From: Mikania micrantha | Taxonomy: Eukaryota; Streptophyta; Magnoliopsida; Asterales; Asteraceae | Direction of reading: 5' to 3' | Assembly (NCBI GenBank): GCA_009363875.1 | Contig: CM018691.1 | Span: forward strand, 38,727,446 to 38,791,445 | Length of the DNA stretch: 64,000 nucleotides | Shown: piece after piece, positions 34,503 through 43,345 of the stretch | How the letters are laid out: each line of letters starts with the position of its first letter | How positions within the stretch are numbered: the stretch's first letter is position 1 | Translations under genes and position numbers: made by a program | Notes under the pieces: model-generated | What the model saw: the letters and a program-made list of their open reading frames with translations, nothing else | The model's database searches: none | Told to the model about the DNA's origin: nothing

Positions 34503-35884
34503 TCAAATAGCAGGTCCACACCCCGGTGGCCAATCTTGAACGGCTTGGATTCTTCTCTTCTTGTAAGGCAACTGTTTTTCGACTTTAAGTAGTGTTTCTT
34601 CTCTTGCTTGCTTCTTGGAGCTTCTTCCTTCTGCCTCAAACGTATAGATTCCTTGTTGCTTCTTTCTGCTTTTCATGTTCTTGTATATCCACTCCATAAG
34701 ATCAAGATATTCATTGTAGACAAACATTAATTTGTATCCCTTTCTTGAATCCAACCCCATATCTGCTGCTAAGAGAACCCATAAGTTGTTTTCGTTCACC
34801 TTTCCCTTTCCACCATTGATTTGTACACTTAAATACAAATCATAAATGTTCACGGCTTGATTATCAATTTTAGGAGGCCACGAACTTTGTTGTTTAACCA
34901 CGTTTTTGATGAACCATATTACCATATCTTCAAATTTCTTCCTTATAGTCCATTTGTTCAATAGATTGATGTTGATAGAATCAAGGAGATCCAGGAAAAT
35001 CTCCATTTCTTCTAATGTTGTAACCTTTCCAGTTTCGATATTTGGCACTATCTCCTTATCTTTACCGCTCTCCTTAATTTGTTCTTGTTGATCCTTGATA
35101 TTCATTTGCTCAAAATGATCCCATATAACCAAAATGTTATCCAAATGATCAACATCATTCCATTTGATGTTTGATTTCCTTTCTTCGGTCACATATACTT
35201 CCGAGGCCTTTACATCCTCTTTTACTTTGTGTTCAACACAAACCATAAATGGTTTTGTGATGACCCACATCGTTCCTTCGAAAGTAACCTCAAAGCCTTG
35301 ATTTATTAAGGTTTTCAAACTTAACACATTCCTTCCAAGTTTCGGTTGATAGTAAACGGAATCTAAATCATGAGTAGTCCCATTAGAACTAAACTCGATT
35401 AAGCCTGTACCCCGAAAATAAGAGTTTCTTTTGGTTTTTTATCACAGGATTTGATTCTGAATGAAGGTTTGATGGTTTTAAACAAGTTCTTGTTTCCAAA
35501 AGCGTGATAATTTTGTTCAAGACCAACAAACCAAGTAAATTTCCATCCTTTCCCTCCCGAAACCATGAAATCGGATCTTAGTACACGATTTTGACATATC
35601 TTTTTGTACTTACCAGATCGAATGCAGTATGAACATGAGCGGTTTTTGAATGGTCTTTTCATGTTTCTTTCGTTGATCTTACTTCTAAATTTCTTCACGG
35701 CTTCAGATCTGATTTTCGAATTCATTTCTCCCTTCTTCTCGAACTGAATATCCTCCATTCTAATGTATAAACTTTCCATGCTTGAACACTTATGATCCTT
35801 CAGATCATCTTCTGTCAACCTCTTCCGATCTCCCTGATCCAGATTGCGCTTAGAGTTCTTCGTAGTCTCGTTCATACCATCCAT
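34503..35884 (-). CDS. zinc knuckle / copia-protease-like / ARID protein of a non-autonomous LTR element (one frameshift)
   Basis: The start chosen is the Met at 35884 (MDGMNE); the open frame extends upstream only into the primer site and LTR. In order it has: a basic region; a zinc-knuckle-like CSYCIRSGKYKKIC in which Lys replaces the usual His; a region like the copia protease tail (FSSNGTTHDLDSVYYQPKLG, family form TNG..H.L.DVYYVPELGRNLLS); a charged linker; and an ARID/BRIGHT DNA-binding domain (about 34940-34650) with FEDMVIWFIKNV, VNIYDLYLSVQINGGKG, ENNLWVLLAADMGLD and YNEYLDLMEWIYK. The basic C-terminus includes KKRR. A single frameshift near 35400 divides it. No integrase, RT or RNase H is present. 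ARID domains bind DNA, often A+T-rich; a role in targeting or packaging is inference only. Confidence 0.85.
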
Positions 35885-35915
35885 GCTTATCGTTTTTCTT
35901 TTGTTGAGTAACCGG

Positions 35916-35928
35916 CTCTGATGCCACT
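35916..35928 (-). other. primer binding site of the ARID retroelement
   Basis: Minus strand TGGCATCAGAGCC starts within two bases of the 5' LTR end and matches the tRNA-Met primer site (TGGTATCAGAGCC) with one change. Confidence 0.85.
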
Positions 35929-36196
35929 TGTTACAGGCCCACGATAGAAACAAGTGATATATATTCACACAAACATACATTCGAATACACACATAAGATT
36001 TGTACATGTTCGGCTATTTATAGCCTATGTTCGACAGTTAACTACCAACAGTTACAAGGAGTTATTTGGCACCATTAACATCCAAATAACTACCTTAACT
36101 AACTTATCAAATATAACCATAATTTCCAACTAAACTTGATTAACTAACATAACCTTCTAGTTTGACCCATTAAGACATAAAGTTATAGTTCTAATA
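35929..36196 (-). mobile_element. 5' LTR (268 bp) of the ARID retroelement
   Basis: On the minus strand this LTR is upstream of the primer site and ORF. It has GGCTATAAATAGCC near 36015-36028 as a TATA box. Its pair is 34192-34459; together they bound a 2005-bp element. Confidence 0.9.
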
Positions 36197-36816
36197 GAGT
36201 CGAGCTCGGCTTGTTAATAGCTTTATTTTCAAGGCCCGAGCTTGGCTCGTTAGAAAATTTTTACGCATGAGCTCAGCTCGTTTGAGCTTTTTAACGATCT
36301 GTTCCCAAATATTTTATGATCCGCCTTAATTCCTTTACACCCCTACATCAGCTAGAGGTGATAAAAAAACCGATTAACGACCCAAATCGGATTCCAGATG
36401 GATTTTTCCGACCGCTTATTATAGGTTTATGCAATACTCGACTGTTACAAGCATGTTTTAGGTTTAACGGAAAAACACAGGTTATTAACCGGTTAAATGA
36501 AAACCGGTTTTTTGTCCGGTTACAAACCGGTTAACCGATTTTAATTTCAAAAAAGAGCCGTTTATGGCCGTTGGGGGAAATTAGACGTTGGAAACCGGGT
36601 TACCGGTCGGTTGAAATTCAAAAAACTAGTCGTTTCTAACCGTTTAACTCAATTCTTTGGACCATTTTGCCCCTAAGTATAAATAGATAGGGGGTGTTTT
36701 GGTTTGATCACACAACATCTCTACCCCTCTTATGCTTTCAAACGCTCAAAAACAATAAAAAACGCTTCAAAACGCCCAAAAACGATCAACTACTTCTCAA
36801 TTCAATCTCAATTCAA

Positions 36817-38878
36817 ATGGCAAGCTCACGAACTGCTCAAAGTTCCATTGGTGTTGGTGCTTCCCCTTCAACCGAACCAACAGTTGTAAGAATCAAAGCT
36901 ACAACGAGGAACAACAAAGACATCTTCCAACATCTCTACTTATGAGAAATGTCGAACGGTGTCGATAAGGCACGTTACAAATGTTGCGGTACTCTTCTTA
37001 AACCGAAGTCTAAGTCTACTTGTAGAAGTCATTTGACCAAACATTGTGTTATGGTCAAAAATAATCCGGCAAACGATCAAGCACAATTATCAACCGAGTG
37101 TTGGGTTTGGAATTTCGATCCCAACATAGTTCGTGAAGTGATGGGAAACTTAGTAATTCAAGAAAGTTTGCCTTTCAATCATCTCGACAACCTGCGATTA
37201 AAGAGGATGATTCAAAAGGCGTTTCAATGTCGATACAAACAAGTCGTTCCACTATTAAATGTGATTGTTTGAAATGTAGGCAACAAGCCAAAAAAGAATT
37301 AATTTTGGGTTTTAAAATTAAAAAATTGGGGTTAAATTAATAACAGATGTTAGGTCAACATCACATGGGTTTCCTTAATTGTATCTTTGCTTGGGTTGAT
37401 CCTCATACATGGCAAATGATGAAATGTAAGATTGCGTTCGAAATGTTTTTGTATCCACACACGGGGAAACATTTGTTTTGCATGTTAGATGGTCTAATTC
37501 AAACTTTTAACCTAGAAGATAAAATAGTTTCAATAATTTTCGATAATGCTTCAAATAATACTAACTCGGTTAGTAAATTAAAAATTAAAAATCAACTTGT
37601 AAGTAATGGTGTTTTTTTCCATACGATATGCGTTGCATATATCATTAATTTTGTTGTGCAAGATGGTCTTGCAGTTCCTTAAATGAACAAACTAAAAGAA
37701 AACTTTAAACAAATGTTAAAAGTTGTTTTTTTGACAAGCTGTAAAACATATACGGATTGTCAAAAAGTTTGCGTGGATACAAACTCCTACTTTTTTGGTT
37801 CGTTTGGGACATACCTACAAGGTGGAATTCGACTTAGCGTATTTTGACAATGTCATAGGACAAATGCAAACTTTGGAATTATTTCTAGAAAATTTAGTCC
37901 AAAGGCGCCGGGCTAAGCCTTTTTCTAGCAGATGTTGAGACGCCATTGAAGTTGTCACTAGTTTATTTGAAGTTTTAAAAAATGCAACAACTATTTTATC
38001 GAGGGTTTATTATCCCACGTCTTGTTTTATTCTTCAACAATTATTTGTAATGACACGAAAAATTAACGAACATGAATCAGGAAGTGAAATATATACAACA
38101 ATATTACTTCCAATGAAAGTAAAACTTTTGAAATACTTTCAAGAAATACCAGCCGTTTTTACTTGTGCGACGACATTGAACCCATGTTTCAATGGTGCTC
38201 GCGTTGAAACACAAATTGATGAAATAGTTACCGCTTTGAGTTTAAATGACCCAAACTTTGGTACAAACACTAAAAATAATTTTAACAAATATTTTCAAAC
38301 ATGTTTGATCATTATTTACAAAAAATATGGTTCAACAAGTAACATACAACAATCAATGCATGCGGCTTCTAGTTTGAGTAGAAGCCAAGATGTTAACTTT
38401 AATTTGTTTAACACTTTAAGATAAAATGTTACCAAACAAACTCAAGGTCCTAGCGCAAGTTGCGAACTTGGAAGGTACCTCGGAACGGATTAAATTTCTC
38501 TTATAAATCCAAAAGAATTTTAAAACTTTGATATTTTGGCCTGATGGAAAGAAAAATAATATCAATTTGCAATTCTATCTACCATGGCTCGTGATTTACT
38601 AAACGTCCAAGCTTTTACTGTAGCTTCGAAATCTTTTTTTCTCTCTTAGTGGCAGGATTTTATCAATACAAAGAACAAGGCTCACTCCAACATCATTGGA
38701 AATGTGCATTTGCTTGAAAGACCATTTGGACGCAATGAAACGCACACAAGACCAAGGCAATCTTGAAGGCGAGCTTGAGTTTGAAGAAACAATACATGGG
38801 GTGGAAGTTGAAGAAGGATTGACATTACCACTTTTCGATGAAGAACAAACAATGGACGAATGGATGCCCAAAAAATAG
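36817..38878 (+). pseudogene. hAT transposase (RICESLEEPER-like), degenerate
   Basis: The Met at 36817 (MASSRTAQ) follows a TATA box by about 130 bases. A stop after residue 42 interrupts the reading. Then comes a BED zinc finger (KARYKCCGTLLKPKS...SHLTKHC), the RNase H-like core (HTGKHLFCMLDGLIQTFNLEDK, IIFDNASNNTNSV with the central Asp, HTICVAYIINFVVQDGL), and a linker region (38050-38424). The C-terminal hATC dimerisation domain lies in shifted frames: CELGRYLGT, ARDLL, then GRILSI.RTRLTPTS at about 38650-38690 and an acidic tail to 38878. The region before the core is partly deleted and the first catalytic Asp is not recognisable. The transposase cannot be functional as it stands. Confidence 0.9.
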
Positions 38879-39254
38879 TCCGGAAGTCCACTTTGAATTC
38901 TAATCCGAAAGCTAATTACACCTACAATACTAGCGAATAACGATTTAGCGTTATATGTTATTTTCTATTTATAAACTTGTGTAATTAAATGTTACTTTTT
39001 TATTTAGTTTTGTTTTTAATTTATCATTTTGTGTAAATAAATAAAATTTATTTAATTTTTTACTTAATTTTTGTTTTCATTTAATTTTATATTGTATATT
39101 TGTATTAAATAATTTTGTCTAAATTATATAACAAAATTATATAATTTTTTCAACTTTTGTTTTTTCAATATTTTTTTAAATTTATATAATTTTTTCAACT
39201 TTGGCTAAAAAACGGCTTTTGGACCGGTTCCCCCTTTTTAACCGGTCCGGTTAT

Positions 39255-39697
39255 CAAGGCCTGCTCTAATATGTTATAAAAAAAGCTCTAGCTTAGGGCC
39301 ACCAAAATCTAGGGACCTCAAATTTTTTGAGTGTTTTTTTAAGAGTCATATTATACTACTCATACACATAAACTACATCCCAATATTTCTCTCTTGTTTG
39401 AATTTGAACTCAATACGTCATTTCTAATAGGCAATTCCTCCACCAAGTGGGATAGTTCCACATTGGCTTTTGGGGCTTTTTTGTTTCAATAAATTCTGAT
39501 TTGCGTAAAAAAATTGTTTTAATATTTGTGATTGATCTACATATTTTGTTTGTGATTTATATATGTTTTTTGTAACTTTCTCCTTTATGATTATTTATAT
39601 TTTTTGTGTCATAAAAGATGAGATTTTTTATATACATTAATAAAAAACCCAAATTTTCACTCTGCTTTGGGCCACCAAAAAAGTTGAGCCAGCCCTG
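39255..39697. mobile_element. nested non-autonomous hAT (443 bp)
   Basis: Ends CAAGGCCTGCTC and GAGCCAGCCCTG are imperfect inverted repeats. The 8-bp duplications CCGGTTAT lie at 39247-39254 and 39698-39705 and are identical. It carries GGGCCACCAAAA near both ends and no coding sequence. It is inserted in an ACCGGTT subterminal repeat of the larger hAT. Confidence 0.85.
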
Positions 39698-40003
39698 CCG
39701 GTTATTAACCGGTTCAGTTACAACAATTATAAAATATAGGTTACAAAAACCGGTTTTTAACTTAACCGGTTATTGGGTAAAACCGGTAAACCCTTAGGAC
39801 TGGCTAACCGGTTCGGTTAATGAAAAACCAGTTTCCGACCATTTAACCAGTTTGTGCATGTCTACCTGCAGCCCTACGACCTGCGTGGTGTTCGTTGTTC
39901 ACCGGCCAACGGCCCTGCATGGTGTATGATCGTTGTTCAGTGTTCATCGTCCAAACTAAAGAGCCAAAACCTAAGTTTGTTGATTTCTTTCAAATACGAA
40001 TTA

Positions 40004-40165
40004 GACGGTTTCATTAGATATCTTACAACTAGAATCGCTCTTTTTTCCGATCCAGTCCCTCCACCACCGCGAACCCACTCTTGGAAAGGTTAAGGAAAAA
40101 ACTTGTTCTTCTTCCGTAAAGAACTCTTCCAATAATTGCGAACCGAATCTTTTCAAAAAAGCACG
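40004..40165 (-). pseudogene. ycf2: chimeric chloroplast ycf2 fragment in the nucleus
   Basis: The minus strand encodes FLKRFGSQ-LLEEFFTEEEQVFSL-FPR, which is the C-terminal part of chloroplast Ycf2. It is followed directly by GSRWWRDWIGKK and SSCKISNETV, which belong near residue 170-200 of the Ycf2 N-terminus. The end of the gene is therefore joined in front of its start, in frame, at about 40078. Ycf2 is a huge plastid protein of the import motor; this 160-bp piece has no such role. Outside it, similarity to plastid DNA is not evident to me. It is most simply a small plastid-to-nucleus transfer stitched from two pieces. Confidence 0.8.
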
Positions 40166-40507
40166 TATAGAGAGAAGGAGCAAAAAAACCAGAGTAAAAT
40201 GAAATACAAAAAATTAGGAATGGGCCCAAAAAAAATAAACTACGTATAAAAACAGAGTTTTATAGATTTAAATCTACATCGTAAATTTGTGTTTTTTTCG
40301 TTTTTTAATTTTTTTTAATATAAATATATATTTATATATACACACACACACAAAAATTAAAAATTTTGTACCCATAAAAAATGAGCCTGGAACGGAGGTC
40401 GGATTGGCCCCTCCCCCGGGCCGCCCATGTCGGTATGTTTGTTTATTTATGATCATAGTTAAATTGTTTTCAGTTGTACTTCTACGGTTAGTGAAATTGT
40501 GACAAAC

Positions 40508-40745
40508 TCCATGTTGGTTTTAAACCGGTTAGCAACTAGTTTTCAATCTGGTATTTTATTCAAGTTTTTGCATGTAAGAAGAAAGTCGCCGTTATAAACC
40601 GGTTATGAGATTTCTGGGTTTAAAACCGGGTACAAACCATTAACTGAATTTAAAAAAAAAATAGCTGTTGAACCAAAAACTAGTCGTTGGATAAAAATTT
40701 AGTCTATGAAAACGGTTAACTGATTGGGTTGTTTGCAATAATATA
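40508..40745. mobile_element. decayed hAT end with ACCGGTT repeats
   Basis: TTTAAACCGGTTAGC, TATAAACCGGTTATG, AACCGGGTACAAACC and AAAAACTAGTCGTTGGA recall the 5' subterminal region of the hAT at 36353 (compare 36490-36640). No clear termini or flanking duplication. Confidence 0.55.
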
Positions 40746-40784
40746 AAAAGTAGTTTGCAAATTGCAAGGAATAACAATAGGAAA

Positions 40785-40850
40785 GGGTGGCCTAGTAGTT
40801 GATGCCTACACTTCTATGTAAAAGGTGACAAGTGCGATCCTTCGGCTTTG
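40785..40850 (+). other. weak tRNA-like motif, possible SINE fragment
   Basis: GGTGGCCTAGTAGTTGATGC and, 30 bases later, GGTGACAAGTGCGATCC resemble pol III boxes A and B, then a T-rich tract follows. No target duplication is visible; low confidence. Confidence 0.25.
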
Positions 40851-41084
40851 ATTTCTTCTTTGATTTTTATTTTTTTTTCTTCAATTTGGTTTTTTTTTTT
40901 AAACCAAAAAGCGCCATCTTGGCTATTTCTTCATTTGTATTCATATCAGCCAAGAAATGTCATTTTTCATGTGTTTTGGAATTTTTTAGGATATATTTTT
41001 TAATTTTTTTCTTTTTAATATATTAGCTAGGTTTATATCTTTCTAGTTTTCCTATCGCGTGGTCTGTTTTCTTTTGCCTAGTAG

Positions 41085-41432
41085 TAGAGACGCACAAAAC
41101 CCAGTACCGGTTCGTAACCGGCTACAAACCGGTTTTTTAATCGGTTTTAGGTTTTTGGAAAAACCGGCGGTTTAGGTCCAGTTTGAGATTTCAAGAGACT
41201 GTACCAGTTATTAACAGGTTTTTCAGTCCACCTAATTAAAAAATCAGTTATTTGGCGGTTAAAGGGTTTCCGTTATTACAACGGTTTCGGTTATTACAAC
41301 GGTTTCGGTTTTAGAGCTTGAAAAATATGTTATTAACCGAACGGTGAAATTGTTGACCAAAATGTGACTAGTTAACCGGTTTGGTAATTCCAAAACCGAT
41401 TTTCGACAAGTTTACCGGTTTGTGCACCTCTA
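41085..41432. mobile_element. miniature hAT (348 bp) with perfect 8-bp duplication
   Basis: Ends are TAGAGACGCACAAA and TTTGTGCACCTCTA. CCTAGTAG occurs at 41077-41084 and 41433-41440. Internally it has several ACCGGTT-type repeats and no ORF. Its ends match those of the hAT at 36353-39864, so that family could have mobilised it. Confidence 0.9.
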
Positions 41433-41440
41433 CCTAGTAG

Positions 41441-41731
41441 TATTATGTCCTTGCTTGTTGTGGCCGAAAATGACTTGTCTTTAAATGGAATTTATCTTAT
41501 AACGAAGAAGAAATTCGTTTTTAATATTGAATTATGTACATGTAATAAAAAAACCCTTGAACCGTCAAAAATTTATAAAAAGCTAGAAAAAAAATAAAAC
41601 AACAAAAAAAATTATTACTTTTTAAATATCACAAACTTCAAGTCTTCCACCACAACGACATTAGGTCGGCATGTGAAATATTGAGAGTGATTTATACTCC
41701 AAAATGATGCAACCTTTTTCTTTAAGAACTA
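41441..41731. other. non-coding, nothing recognised
   Basis: A+T-rich DNA with long A-runs near 41585-41620. No ORF, element end or duplication seen. Confidence 0.5.
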
Positions 41732-42482
41732 CGGTGGTGTTTATTTTTTCAGAGGTTTAACATCTTCAGTCTGCGGACCACGTCTGCAAACCTCTTTTGC
41801 AGAAGCGTTGGACCAAACCTCTGCAAGAAGAGGGAAAAAGAGGGCTTGTTTTTTAACCTCTTCAAAACACTTTCCCACTCCCTTCCCCTGTCCTAAGCAG
41901 ACAAAAAAAAACAAACCTAATCTTCAAATCCAACCCAACAAGCAAATGCACCACTGTCACCATCACCGATCGGTGGGAGGTGCAAAGGCGGAGGTCGAGT
42001 GCAGCTGGAGTACAAAGCCGGTGGTGGAGTGCGGGGGGAGCAAGCCACCGGTGGTGGAGCGCCGGGCGAAGCGGGGCGATCGAGCGGCGGTGATGATGAA
42101 CTGCGGGGCGCAGACCAGGAGATGAAGCTTGACGACGGCGATGGATGAGGCGGCTGGTGGTGGGCCGTCGGTTGTGGTGAAGCGCGGTGGTGGAGACCAG
42201 CAGATGATGGCCGATCGATGATGGTGATGCGGGATAGGGAGAGGCCGATCGATGACGGTGATGCGGGATAGGGTGATGCGTGGTATGAAAACCTAGAAGA
42301 GGTTTGGGAAGTGTGAAGAGGTTTAAAAAGAGGTTAAACCATGTCTGCAAGAAAAAAGAGGTTTCGCATACCTTTTTTAATGAAACGTCTGCAAAAAACA
42401 AACACCATTCATCTGTCCCTGGTCTGCGGAGCGCACACAAAAAAAGGTTTAGAAGCTCTTTTCCAGAAAAACAAACACCACC
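41732..42482. mobile_element. non-autonomous TIR element with G+C-rich core
   Basis: Inverted ends GGTGGTGTTTATTTTTTC and AAAAACAAACACCACC bound about 750 bp. Both arms contain CTGCAGA/GTCTGCAAA and AGAGGTTTAAA phrases in inverted order. The core (41960-42290) is strikingly G+C-rich with GGTGGTGGAG and GATCGATGA-GGTGATGCGGG repeats; its open frames are repetitive His/Pro/Arg strings and not credible genes. The end sequence resembles PIF/Harbinger-type elements, but I cannot confirm a 3-bp duplication. Confidence 0.6.
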
Positions 42483-42722
42483 AAATTGACCTTGACCTTG
42501 ACAAGAAAGTGTGGTGGAAACTGGAAATATAGCTTACATACATCGAAATTGACCTTGACTTGCAACGTGTCATGCATTATCATAGTCCAAAAGTTGTGGT
42601 TGACGTACACTCAATTATGTGAGAAATTGATAGAACATTTGACTTGACTTCCAAATTTCTAATGTTATTATGACGTACCATCGATCCATTTATTTTTTCT
42701 TGTTTCTTTTTACTAAAGAAGA

Positions 42723-43156
42723 TATGAATAAGAAGTGTTAGACTTCAATATTGTTTGATCTTCTATATTGTAACACGTGAACCCAATGATTGTGTTATTA
42801 CATAAGTGCGTGTTTAATATAAAAGAAATTTTATAAATATATAACTCTAAGAACTATGTATATAGTTGTATCTAATGCACAAAAGATGAACACATGCAAT
42901 ACAGAAAGAAATAGTGGTAGTTAAGTAAATGTTTTATATGTCACCTTTCAAAAGCAACATTTTTATTTGGTCATGAATCTCACTAAATGTATTGAACCAC
43001 TCCTCAGAAGCAATATTTTATTCCAATAGGATAATGGTAAGATTTGTCTTCATGCCACTTCCAAACCCAAAACTTTATTGAGTATATTTGTTTGTTTATT
43101 AATTATCATAACTAAATTGTTTTCAGATATAATTTTATGGTTAGTGAAATTGTGAC
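42723..43156. repeat. segmental duplication, copy 2 (uninterrupted)
   Basis: The stretch 42723-43080 matches 33152-33530, and 43082-43156 matches 40433-40504 (CATAACTAAATTGTTTTCAG versus CATAGTTAAATTGTTTTCAG, then GGTTAGTGAAATTGTGAC). Here the two halves are adjacent, so this copy shows the pre-insertion arrangement. Confidence 0.8.
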
Positions 43157-43345
43157 TAGCTAGATGTTTAGTTACATCTTTTATTTTGATAATTTGTAAA
43201 ATTTAGTTTCAAAGCATATAAGGTTAAGGTATGAAATTAGTTGATAAAAAAAAACATGTATGCTTGGCTAACAATATAATAGAGTCTTCTTTATACAAGA
43301 TGGTCAAATATGAGTGGTCGGGAAAAGATCGAGCATGCATCCATC

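Larger units (their letters stand above)
34147..36345. mobile_element. short non-autonomous hAT, carrying an LTR element
   Basis: Terminal inverted repeats are TAGGGGTGTAAA at 34147 and TTTACACCCCTA at 36345. Left 8-bp flank is CCTGCAGC (34139-34146); the right flank CATCAGC looks like a decayed copy. Without the LTR element at 34192-36196, only about 194 bp remain, with GAGCTCGGCT/AGCTCG-type repeats, so it is a miniature element. It lies directly beside the larger hAT at 36353-39864. Confidence 0.7.
36353..39864 (+). mobile_element. hAT transposon (3.5 kb), formerly autonomous
   Basis: Ends are TAGAGGTGATAAAA (36353) and TTTGTGCATGTCTA (39864). The right 8-bp flank is CCTGCAGC (39865-39872), identical to the flank left of the neighbouring hAT at 34139-34146. 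Both subterminal regions are packed with ACCGGTT repeats, a typical transposase-binding arrangement for hAT elements. A TATAAATAG box at 36679 precedes the transposase gene. A smaller hAT sits inside at 39255-39697. Confidence 0.85.
33536..40432. mobile_element. composite insertion splitting the duplication
   Basis: The duplication copy at 42723-43156 is continuous, but copy 1 is split between 33530 and 40433. GTATG occurs on both sides (33531-33535 and 40433-40437), as expected for a 5-bp target duplication, though the ends (TGGGGCGG / CATGTCG) are not classic LTR ends. Subtracting the hAT elements (34147-39864) leaves about 1.2 kb, holding G+C-rich DNA and a chloroplast ycf2 fragment. What kind of insertion it was is not clear. 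Confidence 0.4.

Noticed and set aside
41862..42440. 192-codon minus-strand open frame inside the TIR element
   Set aside because: His/Pro/Arg-rich low-complexity reading across the G+C-rich repeats, spanning the element arms; no domain.
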